Below are positions 45,873 to 55,523 of a stretch of DNA of 64,000 nt, piece by piece. Source of the DNA: Desmodesmus armatus (taxonomy: Eukaryota > Chlorophyta > Chlorophyceae > Sphaeropleales > Scenedesmaceae). The DNA lies in assembly GCA_007449985.2 (NCBI GenBank), contig VIIQ02000046.1, forward strand, positions 124,001 to 188,000, written 5' to 3'. The first letter of the stretch is position 1; each line of letters opens with the position of its first letter. A program made the position numbers and the translations under genes. A model generated the notes under the pieces. That model was not told the origin of the DNA. It saw only the letters and a list, made by a program, of their open reading frames with translations, and ran no database searches.

Positions 45873-47222
45873 GCCGACTGGAGCCCAGGCCCCAACTGCC
45901 CCATGCTGCGCAGAAGCTGCCGCCTGCTCCCGCAGGCGCTGGTTGGCTTCCTCAACCTGGGTGAGCCTGTCGCGCAGGGCCGCCAGCTGAGTGGACTGGT
46001 TGGCCTGCTGCATGTGGGCCTCCGCCCCCTTATCAGCTGCTGCCTGGAGCTGTGCAGCAGCCTCGGCGCTGCTGAGGCCAGCCCTTTCCAGGCGGCTAAG
46101 GGCATCCTGCGACTGTGCCTTAGCTGCTGCAGCCTCCTCTGCCAGCAGCGCTGCGGTGGCCTGCAGTCCTTCAACCTGGACAGACAGGGACTCCAGCACC
46201 GCCACCGACACAGTTGGATCGCTGCTGCCCCGCTGAGCTGCAGACTGTTCCAGCTGTGCAAGCTTCTGCTTGAGGGTGTCTGTGTCGTCCTGGAGGATCA
46301 GGGTGTCACCTTGCACCATTGCACAGCGCTGCAGGAGCTGCTCAAGGAGGCTGCTGAGCACCAAGCTGGTGGTAGCTGTCTGTTGGACGAGCCTCATGAC
46401 CAGAGGGTCCTGGCCATTGGGACCCTCCTGCACCTGGCGGCCCAACTGCTGCATAGCACCAACCTCGTCCTGCAGCTGCTTCATAAGATGAGCTGGAGAG
46501 CCCGGGGGCAGAGGCTGGGTAGGGTCAGGCGGAGGAGGCCCGTCCTCCTGCTGCTGCTGCCCTGGCGACCCCTCAGGCTGGTCTGGCGGTCGCTGCTCCT
46601 GCTGCTGCTGGGGGCTTGCTGCCTGCTGCTGTTGCTGCTGCTGCTGTTGTTGCTGCGTCTGTCCCTGCTGCTGGCCCTGCTGCTGGCCCTGCTGCTGTGT
46701 CTGCAGCTGCTTGCGGGGCTTGTGCTGTTGCTGCTGGGGCTGCTTAGACCCGCCCTGACTCTGGCCCTGTTGCCCCTGCTGCTCTTGAGGGTTGAGGAGG
46801 GCTGCAGACCTGGCAGCTGGTGTGAGGAGGGCTGCAGACCTGGCAGCTGGGGCGGTGTGAGCCTTGGCCCGGGGCCCAGCGGTGCTGGCTGAGCCACGGG
46901 GGCGCTGTCCTGGGAGGGACAGCTGCTGGTGCTGCTTGCCTGGACCCGCATCCGCCCTTCCCTGGTCCTGCGAGTGCTGCTGCTGCGCATCAGAGGCCCC
47001 TGGAGCCTCTGCACCAGCTACAGACTGCTTTGCCTTGGCTGCTTGAGCCCGTGTGCTGACACGGTCTGCTGCTGCAGCTGCAGGCTGGGTGCCTGTGGCC
47101 CCCTCCTCTGCGTTACCCTTGCCGCTGCCCCCGTTCTTGAGGCCCTGATGGGCGTCGGAACCCCCTGCACATGCCCCAGGGCCCCCATCGGGCCTCTTCA
47201 CCGGGCTACGCTGAACCATCAT
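45801..47222 (-). CDS. LINE ORF1, N-terminal part (Gln-rich, coiled coil)
   Basis: Starts at a double ATG (MMVQRSPVKRP). About 450 residues belong to the element's gag-like protein: a basic, low-complexity N-terminus, a long Gln-rich tract (about residues 150-215), then coiled coil (LLEQLLQRCAMVQGDTLILQ and LAQLEQ onward, to LTQVEEANQRLREQAA). This resembles the trimerising coiled coil of L1 ORF1 proteins. At the six-C run (plus 45866-45871) the frame leaves the conserved reading and ends 24 codons later. The natural continuation is in the -1 frame (next entry). Confidence 0.75.
   Translation of the reverse strand: MMVQRSPVKRPDGGPGACAGGSDAHQGLKNGGSGKGNAEEGATGTQPAAAAADRVSTRAQAAKAKQSVAGAEAPGASDAQQQHSQDQGRADAGPGKQHQQLSLPGQRPRGSASTAGPRAKAHTAPAARSAALLTPAARSAALLNPQEQQGQQGQSQGGSKQPQQQQHKPRKQLQTQQQGQQQGQQQGQTQQQQQQQQQQQAASPQQQQEQRPPDQPEGSPGQQQQEDGPPPPDPTQPLPPGSPAHLMKQLQDEVGAMQQLGRQVQEGPNGQDPLVMRLVQQTATTSLVLSSLLEQLLQRCAMVQGDTLILQDDTDTLKQKLAQLEQSAAQRGSSDPTVSVAVLESLSVQVEGLQATAALLAEEAAAAKAQSQDALSRLERAGLSSAEAAAQLQAAADKGAEAHMQQANQSTQLAALRDRLTQVEEANQRLREQAAASAQHGAVGAWAPVGTPRTQLLRPFSARAPSAVPASWL
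45866..45871 (-). other. Six-C run at the ORF1 frame break
   Basis: The conserved ORF1 reading moves from the frame reading GTP to the frame reading PDAVAEA exactly across this run. One additional C would restore a single ORF1 of about 675 codons. Confidence 0.6.
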
Positions 47223-47960
47223 CGTAGATGGCCGTTACAGCTATAGATCGCCAGCCAGACCCGCCCGGCTGCCCAGATGCCACGCAAACCCTTCTAAGGA
47301 CTATACTAAACTATTCTAAGCTGTGTATTAGGCAAGCTGTCGCTGCCACTTTGGTTCCCTGAAGTACTTGCTCAAGACGAAACACGAAACGGAAACGAAA
47401 ACGAAAACGAAAACCAAGGGATTGTGGTGTTGCCGTTGGCAACTTGTCCGGTTTTGGCGGAGTTTCGGTGCCACCTGGTGAGTCACCCTGAATGCTGTGC
47501 TAGGTTGCTGCTGGCGCCGGCACCACAGCAGTGCTGCTGCAGTGTTGCATCAGCAATGAGTAGACTCTGACTGGCCTTGTTGGCCATGCATGCTTGTGTT
47601 GTGCAAGGCAAGCTTGTTTGGTGCTGCCTGCACATTGGTGCTACTGACGTGCTGCCAATCAAGTGTACTTTGGTCCTCAACTTCAAATCAACCACGCTGG
47701 GCACATTGGATGTACACAACCACCTGTTACACGCAACAGAAAGAAGTCTGCATCCCCCATATCACATTCCCTCACACCACCACATCAGTCGCCTGCATGC
47801 TTTGCTCATATCGCATTGCTCAGCTGTATTGTGCCCACAAGCAGTTGTATGCAAGCCCAGCATATGTTACTCCTGCTGGCCTGATCGCTAGGCGCAGCAG
47901 TACTACAGCATGGCCTCAGTTGTTGGTGCTACAGCTGTTGTTGCAGCTGTACAGTCAGCT
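47223..47960. other. LINE 5' side, GAAAAC microsatellite and flank
   Basis: No gene. It probably contains the LINE 5' UTR. At 47,378-47,414 lies a degenerate hexanucleotide array of (A)CGAAA and ACGAAA-A units on the plus strand. It might mark the 5' boundary of the insertion or be the tail of an older element. Confidence 0.4.
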
Positions 47961-48426
47961 TCAGAAGTACTTCTTGGCCTTGGCACTCAATGCATCGCCA
48001 GCATCCTCAGCCCTTGCGGCCGCTTCAACAGCCTGCAACAGCAGAAAAACAGGAGCACAGCGGTGCTTGGTGCACCTGATGTTGGACACCATTTATGACA
48101 CTAAGTGCACACAGGCTTACTGCACTGCTGCCAAGGGTATGCATACCCCAACGAAAGCCATATGGCCTTGGTTGACCATAAAGGATACAGTATTGGCAGT
48201 GAACCAGCAAACGGTGTCGAGGCAGCTTGAGCAGTATTGAGCTCCGACTTGGCTCCGCTCCTTCACGCTCTTCTCCAACCTTCGACCTCACCTTGTCATC
48301 AGCAGTGCCTGGAGTGAGCCAGGCCTTGAATTTCAGGAAGTACAGCACGAGCTCCTGAATGAGCTCCGTGAGCATGTCGTACAGCCTGGCACCAAGTGTG
48401 GGGGTCTCCCTCTGCAACAGGGGCAT
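47961..48426 (-). CDS. Small 68-residue hydrophobic-helix protein
   Basis: Two minus-strand exons, 48292-48426 and 47961-48032, join at a phase 0 GT-AG intron. The start is the ATG of MPLLQRETPTLGARLYD. Residues 15-40 form a hydrophobic or amphipathic helix (LYDMLTELIQELVLYFLKF). The end is Ala-rich and charged, with LSAKAKKYF at the C-terminus. Both exon boundaries have good consensus and the second exon ends at TGA. No family recognised; a small membrane-associated subunit is possible. The reading upstream of the ATG stays open for about 20 codons, so a longer N-terminus is conceivable. Confidence 0.5.
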
Positions 48427-49083
48427 CCTGACTGCTGCGGTGCCACTGAACAAGGGGTTGCTATGTTTGATAAACAAGAAACACCCCAAATTTATACTTT
48501 GCGGTCAGCGATGTGTTGTAGGTACCACAGGTCCTGGGTGGTAGCAGCAGCTGGAGTTGCACGCAAATGCGCAAATGTGAGAACGCACAACCGGACCGAA
48601 GCTTGAACCCTTGGCCTATAACGTCGCAAATCAGGCGTTGTGCCAATCAAGCGCAAAAACCAAGCCACCCGGGCACAGTCAAATCGCGTCAACCTTCAAC
48701 TAGGGTTGATGTGGCTACAGACATCTGCAAACGCTTTGATTAGTCCATTATACTGACAGACTAATGAGCCAGGCGATCGACAAGCCAGTCACCCAGTCAC
48801 TTGTGGTGCCGGAACAGCGATCTAATCAACTATGAATTCGGGCACAGATCATGCACAGTTCATGTGCTTCCATTTGTTGCTGCTATCAGGCTCCAAAATT
48901 TGCCATTCGGGTGCTGGAGCGCTGCAGTACCTATGTACAGCGTTCCTAATGGTCGCCATCCGCGGACCGCAACAGATAGCTGAAACGAGACATGTCCATC
49001 CTGGATACTTGGTCCCCACATGAAAACCAACTTTGTGTTTGTTCTTGTTTTGTGTCCTATGTCGTCCATAGGGGTTTCTAACA
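48427..49083. other. 5' flank of unit copy D
   Basis: No gene seen. Between the small protein gene (-) and unit copy D (+), so probably a divergent promoter region. It does not show the GGGGTGAA block found upstream of copies B and E. Confidence 0.3.
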
Positions 49084-51076
49084 ATGTTGACAGCCTGCCT
49101 TACCCCAAGGAGTGCGCCACGGCTCGCATTGTGGAATGGAGCCTGCTGTGGAGTGCCCAGTGGACTAAACACAGGACGGGTCAGACAGGTAAGCACCCAA
49201 AAAGGAGTGGAGGGTGACATGCAAGTGGACCCAACCCCTCCACCTGTCCTGCTCCACTTCCAGCCTGGCAAGTAGAGGTGCACTTGCTTGCCTGCACTCA
49301 CATGTGTACACTTGTGGAGATCCATACCTTTTCATTCTGCCTGGCCCTGATATCTTTCACATACCCTTGTAACATGTACACTCATCTGAAAACCAACAAG
49401 GAAGCCGACCTGTATAGTCATAGCCTATGACTCCACCATGCAGCAACTGCTTGCTCTCCGCCCCTGTCCCTTAACTTAACCTGTCGACACCCGCCTTCCC
49501 TGCAGGCATGTGTGCTGAGGCAGGCCAAGTGCACCAGGTCATTCGTCAGCCAGGCAGCCACCACAGGCGCAGGTGCCTGCAGCAGCAGCAAGGGAAGCTC
49601 AAGCGCACATGGCAGCGGGCCAAGTGTCAGCCGCCGCCGCAGGAGAGAGCTCAGGCAGCAGCAGCACACAGGCAGGGTTGTGCAGCAAGTGCCGCAACTT
49701 GCGGCAGGCAGATTGTCAGACACAGCAGCAACAGTAGCAGCAGTAGGACAGGTGCTCACTGCCTCACCAGCAGTGCTGCAATCAGCAAGCTCAGCAGACC
49801 AGGGGTCCACCTTGCACCAGCCATACTCCCATTTTTACAAGTGTGAGAGCCAGTTTCAGCCTCGAAGACATCGTGTACCCCGCGCGCTATGCACAGACAG
49901 TGCAGAACTCCAGAGAGTGGGCGGCAGCTGTGCAGTGCAGCTTGCCTTTGAGACACACCTAGCTGACTGGGACATCAACCGCTATATCCTGCATGTAGCA
50001 TCCTGTGCCGCAGCAGCAGATAGAGCCAGCACAGACCTCAAGCTCTACTGCCAGCAGCACCACTCAGGTGGTTGGTCCCTTCCCGGCCAAGCTTACCTTC
50101 AGGAAAGACGGACACATGGAAGTGACTGGGCGCCAAGGGAGGCTCCCTCCCTCACGGCACATCCGGCAAAAGCTGGGGTGTGGTGATGTCCCTCACGTGG
50201 TGGTCTTACAAGAACGGGTGAGTCACTGCACTTTGTGCAGGCATGTATGTGGGAGGTGTCCATGCTTTACAGCCAACTTCACACAAGCATTGATGTGAGG
50301 CTCACAACGCATATCCTGCCAAGGTGCTTGCCACATGGCACGCCTGTAAGCTTTACTTACTCCCAATGATTGGTGTACAGCACAAGATACTATCGCACGC
50401 GCTCAAGGGCCCTGCAAGGAACCAGCTGGTGTCCAGCCACAGCACATCAGACATATGCATCAGGAACCAGCCAAGCAACTGTGACAACTGTCTTTCCTCA
50501 GCATTTATGCATTCTGCCTACAGACTGGCGTCTGATGCTCCAAATCAATCACGAGTTGTTGTGTTTGCATGCTGCATGCAGGTCTCCAGCAGCGAAGGGC
50601 CTGTGTTTGTGCACCACGTCATACCGGCATTGCCGGACTCTGGCCAGCAGCAGAAGAAAGGCAACACCAGCCGGAGTATCAGCAGGGCTGGTGCTGGGCC
50701 TGGTCTGCAGGTGTTCCCTGGCAGCATATCTGAGGTGCATCTAAATCAGGTGAGGTAGGGGCAGGACAAAGGCTTGGTTGTGGCTGGACTGTGGCTAGAC
50801 TTGCATGGCCGTGAGAAGTGATCACTACTACCAGTGCCCAAGGCGAACAATGGCCAAGGCGAACAATGGCTGGGGACATGGCAGGCCAAAGCGTACAAGA
50901 ACTCCAACCGCGTGCAGATTCGTGTCAACAAGCATCACCCATTTGCAGACTTTGTGGGGCGTCATGTCACTGACGCCTCCATCAGGCAGGACCCCACAAC
51001 AAGTGTCTGGGCGCTGAACTTGACACTGGCCCCTCCAACTGAAGCAGCAGGCGCTGGTGCAACAGGTGAAACCTGA
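49084..51076 (+). pseudogene. Unit-family gene copy D, divergent and broken
   Basis: Exons 49084-49188 (ATG, MLTACLTPRSAP), 49506-50217, 50582-50749 and 50835-51076 are recognisable. This is the most divergent copy (LHQPYSHF, ALCTDSAELQRVGGSC, PHVVVLQER, SRAGAGPGLQVFPGS, GTWQAKAYKN). Exon 2 carries an extra TGTA at 49994-49997 compared with the other copies. It shifts the frame between YILH and the HPV-PQQQ segment, and the exon length (712) is not a multiple of three. The fourth family exon (SQLPADTTYPL and LMDSPG) is missing: only 85 nt lie between exons 3 and 5. The last exon has a small internal duplication (AAGGCGAACAATGGC twice). It could still make a truncated protein. Confidence 0.62.
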
Positions 51077-53236
51077 CATAGAAACTGCTTATACTGAGCA
51101 CCCGCAGCCCCAAAAGGCACAGTACTTGATGCGTATGAAATGCAGCACAGCAGCCAACTGTTGACACAGCCGGAAGAAGCCTAGGCTGCACTGCAGTACA
51201 AGGGCCTTTTGACCCCCACAGTCTTGCCGCCTATCATGTAAATGCCCGTCCCTGCAGCTGACTGTGTACTGCTTTGGTTGCAGGGCGGTAGTTGCATCAC
51301 CCTCCGTCAGCAGCAACAGCAACAGTGGTGCCCTCAACAGCAACCAACGGCGCCGGCAGAGGCCTCACCTCCAGTGCTGCTGCTGCCCCGCATTCCCTGC
51401 TAAGCCGGCCATCCCAGCAATCCACGAGGGACCAGTCTTCATGGTGCAGAATGGCAAGTGTTGCTGTCTTGCTTGTCAAGCAGTACAGCTGTGTTGAAAC
51501 GCATGCACACCGGCCACCAAAGCAGCAGAGCTTCTGCTGCAGCGGTGCAGGTGCCAGTAACAATGGGCACTCGGCAGCAGGCCACATGGGGTGGCACGTT
51601 GGACTAGCAGCCAGCAGCAGGCAGCAGCAGCAGTGCGGCGCGGGGGGTTTGCCATGCTGCTGCCCCAGCACCATCAGCAACCCTCCTGGTACTGAGCTTG
51701 AGGTGCACCAGCAAAGTGCCAGCAGCAACGCTCGGGGCAGCAGCAAGAGGTGGTTTGCACCCCTGCAGTGTGTATGACAAACAGTAGCCGCAGCACCACA
51801 CATGGGTGATGCAGCAGTCATGGCAATTGGGTGGGTGGCCACCCACCCAAATGCCATGGGTGGGGTGGGTGGGTGGTTTGATGTTTGATGCAGCACCGGC
51901 AATACGTCGACCATGCAGCAGTGTCAGGGCTGCCCAGCTTTCACGGAGGGCAGTGATTTCAATGTATGCCTTTTGTGGTGCAGCTGCAGTGTGGTATTGG
52001 ATGTAAGCAATGATGAGTCCTTGTAAATTTGTCAGATAACTGGTAGGTGCGCTGCAATCGGTGCCATGTGACTTATTTGTGAGGATTGAGCAAAGCTGTA
52101 CATCAGTGAGTACATCCGCAAATGTTGACAGACACGACAGCTTCAGCCTCTGCGATCTTACTACAATACAACAATACATCCGCAAATGTGGACCACACGG
52201 GATACCCTACTGGCTGGGGGGTCACCGTACTGGGTGGGTGAGTGCAAACCTAGCAGTACTACATTTGTCAGCAACGGCAGGGTTTTGATATAGGCTTGAG
52301 GCAAGCAAAAGAGGTATCCATCAAGCGCTTGTCACTTTGAGGAGGTCGAATAGTTACGTCACTTCTCTCGGTAGGGAGTTTCAACAGTCGAGCGATGCCT
52401 GCAGTGGCCCAGCTTCTTTCGATGCCTACTATTCCAGTCAATCAGTGTGACTTTTGAAGTTCTAGGAAGCTGGTTCCCTCGTTGCTCCAAACAGCCAGTG
52501 CTTTATAGGCATGCACTTGCATCCTCCTTGCATGTAACTCTGTGTTGTGCCAGCTCGTATTTATTCACAGTTGCAGGTTTCCTTTCAATCCCTTCTGGCT
52601 CCTGCCCCCTTCTTTGACTACCTTCCTAAGACTACCGCTGGGGCCGCCATCTGTCTTCATGCCATCCGTTTGCATTGACAAGGACTACAGGTTCCTGGTG
52701 GGCTGACATATTCACGGCGTGCTGTTGCAGGTAATGCCAAGGTTGTCCTCAGGTGGCTGGTCTTGGACGAGGAGATGCATACGCTGCTATATCAACAGGC
52801 ACTTCATACGGGTGGCGGACCCTTGCATTCATTGCATTTGTCTTAAGTTTTCTCGCACTTTGCATCTTGCAGCGTGAGTCCGGTGGTTTACCAGCTGAGC
52901 AGCAAGTCTACGGTCATAATTGTCTCTCGCTTTTGGGCACCAATCTATTCTTATTTTAGTCACCAATAAGTCCTGAATAGTTCATTTTACAGCACTTTCA
53001 GGCGGTTGGAGCAGTACCAGCCACATCCCGCGCGGCAACAGTTGGCGGCAGTTTTCTCCGGTAGGCCACCTGAGTCACCTAAGCTCAATTGCTTGCTTAC
53101 AAGTATAGTATAAAGCATCAGAATTTTTATTCGGAACGCAGTTCCTTGGCCTTGCTGAAAAGCCTGCTGCTACTGCTGCTGCTCCTGGCCCTGCCCCTGC
53201 TCCTGCTTCCTGGTGTGCAGCAAACACACAACCACG
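51077..53236. other. Gene-poor interval between unit D and the right F-box copy
   Basis: No gene called. At about 51,285-51,400 a Gln/Ser-rich open stretch follows a good acceptor and could be a further exon of the copy D transcript. At about 52,750-52,960 a short frame encodes a hydrophobic stretch (TLAFIAFVLSFLALCIL) but lacks an ATG. The last 250 bp resemble the 5' flank of the left F-box gene. Confidence 0.35.
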
Positions 53237-55523
53237 ATGGAGAAACTCCCCGATGAGGCCCTGACAAACATTATCAGCAGACTGAGTGTCATCGAAAGAT
53301 TGCAGAACTGTGCACTTGTCAACCAGCGCTGGAGCAGCCTTGCGACAGCACCAGCAGCCAACACACACATCTGCCTGGAGCATGGTCCCCTGAGCCGCAA
53401 AACTGTGTCAGACCTTCAGCAGTGGCTGGTGCAGCATGGCCAGCTCGCATCTCATCTTGACCTCACAGGCCCAGGCTTTTGTGGAGCTGACTGCCTGCAG
53501 CTGCCATGCCCCAAGTTGCAGCAGCTGCACCTACGGTCATTTCGCGTGCACGTTCCAGGCGTGCTGCTGCACTGCACAGATCTCAAGGTGCTCAAGCTGA
53601 TGGATTGTGAGGTTAACATGCAGCCACCCGAGGACCTGACAGCAGCTCCACCAGTGTTGCAGTCCCTGCTTCACCTTGACATCGAGAGAAAGGTATTCAG
53701 GAGGTCGCCCAACATCCCAGGCGGCTTGCTGCCGCAGACACAGCAGCTGACATACCTGCGTCTGGCTGGTCACATAACAGACAAAGCCCTGGACGGCCTG
53801 CAGGACTGCACCATGCTGCAGGTCCTGGCCCTAGACCTGGGTCTCGGAGCCGCCTCAGCAGCAGCAGCTTTGCAGCCCCTGGGGCACCTCACCGCTCTCA
53901 CCAAGCTTGCCCTTGCATGGGCAGAGGGCTGTTCTTCGCAGGCCTCTCTCAATGCGGAAAATTCCATGTACGTCACCAGCAGCCATGCCAGCAAGCTCAG
54001 CAGGCTTACCGCCCTACAGGACCTGCAGATCAGCTCAGCAAGCGAGCTGCACCCAGTCCTACTGCAGAGGCTGACAGGCCTCACCAGCCTGTTCATTGAG
54101 GGCACTCGGCTGCGGGGTCACCAGGCAGGGGGAGACGCTGTGATGGGTGCCACTGATCTGCTGGCGGTACTGTCCCAGCAGACACGGCTGCGCAGGCTGT
54201 CAATGAAGGGGTCGTTCTGGGCGCCAGCTGAGCGGGATGGTACTGGTCTGTTGCCAGCTGGAGGTGGCGACAGCGACAATGAGGATGCGGATGTGTCATG
54301 GGATGTGACAGATGGATCAGCGTCCAGAAGCAGCAGCAGCCGTAGCAGGAGGAGGAGAGGCAGCACTGGCAGGCGGGGCGCCTGCAGCAGGCGGGGCACA
54401 AGCAGCAGCAGCAGAGCCACAGCCTGCATTGGAGGCTTCCTCTGCCCTGACTCAACCTACCTTGGACTTCCTTGACCTCACAGACTGCTGCATACCCGAT
54501 GGTGCCCTCCTGCACATGTTCAGGCCAGGGCTGCAGCTGCTGCAGCTGAGGGTTTTGCGGCTTGCAGGCTCTAAGCGCTGCATACACATGCCTGCAGACG
54601 TCTATGCAAGCATGGTAGGCTGCTGCCCCAGCTTAGAGGAGCTTGCAATCTGTGGCAGCAGCAACCCCCTGCTGACAGATCTGCCACAGACGCTGACAAA
54701 GCTGCACATTGAGAGCACCAGCAATTCAGTGGCGTACAGGATTGCACAGCTGGCCAACCTTGAGAGCCTGTCTGTTCAGCGCTGCAGCTTTACTGACCGA
54801 GCCATGCTGGCGCTGACAGCACTCAGGAGGCTAACAGAGCTGCGGGTAGTTTCCAGAAGCTTCAGTGCAGGATTTGAGGCTGTATGCGAGTGGCGTGATC
54901 ATGATGGATTTGATTGTGTCACACAGAAGACATACCACAGGTCGGCAGCGTGGCAGGTGAGCAATTGGCCTGACTTTGAATCCCAGACGCTCATGTGTTT
55001 GGGGCATGCAGGCCCGGGGCCAGCACGGTCACTGGGATCGGAAGTGGTTGAGGCAGCAGTCACAGTTACATGTTGCTGATTCACCAGAGCTCATACACCT
55101 AATGATGTGAGGCAGCAGTGACAGTGCTGCAGGTTGTTGACACAACAGAACTCCAACACCTGAGACAGTCCTGCACGGCTTTGGTGATGTATCCAAAGCA
55201 TAACACTTACTAATAGTGTTTGCGTCATATGTTGGGCTGCATGCATTAGCCAATGTTGCACACCTGCTTGCTGCTGCATGCATGCTGGTGCCTGACCCTG
55301 CATGTCATGCCCCGCGCTCCGACAATGATTGTCAGCACTGTTCTATGCGGCATGCAACGGGCCACTCACCAACAGTGCAACCTTTCACTTGCATACGCCG
55401 CAGGGCCGCTGGGACTATGATGATGCCCCTGTGTGGGGCCAGCTGCTGCAGGACTGCATGAACAGCAGGGACTGTCAAAGGGTAATCTACCGCACCATCG
55501 CAGCAGCTGAAGAACAGGAGTGA
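53237..55523 (+). pseudogene. F-box/LRR gene, right copy, two frameshifts
   Basis: Paralogue of 4,441-6,670. It starts at ATG (MEKLPDEALTNIISRL), with F-box and LRRs well preserved (LQQLHLRSFRVH, LKVLKLMDCEV). Exon 1 runs to 54956 (donor after AAWQ). Near 54,305-54,312 the frame is lost: the upstream frame continues into Ser/Arg-rich nonsense and stops at 54475. The conserved continuation (FLDLTDCCIPDGALLHMF to SAAWQ) is in another frame. The last exon (55376-55523) is 148 nt instead of 147 because of one additional A near its start, so its conserved end (TIAAAEEQE) is also out of frame. Two independent defects make this a likely pseudogene. Confidence 0.75.

Larger units (their letters stand above)
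41429..47222 (-). mobile_element. L1-like non-LTR retrotransposon (LINE), near-complete
   Basis: A minus-strand element with ORF1 (45,199-47,222, one frame break) and a fully open ORF2 (41,429-45,202). The endonuclease is of apurinic/EEP type, followed by reverse transcriptase and a C-terminal CCHC knuckle, the layout of L1-clade elements known from green algae. A 5' UTR is likely upstream of 47,222, where the ends are not defined. Target-site duplications were not found by eye. The uninterrupted 1,257-codon ORF2 argues for recent insertion. Confidence 0.85.

Noticed and set aside
45903..46892. 329-codon plus-strand frame rich in Leu
   Set aside because: Antisense of the Gln-rich part of LINE ORF1.
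41205..47420. Target-site duplication of the LINE
   Set aside because: I compared flanking sequence by eye and found no convincing duplicated pair; the element ends are not defined.
52753..52959. Short frame with a transmembrane-like stretch
   Set aside because: No ATG, no conserved neighbour and no splice support.
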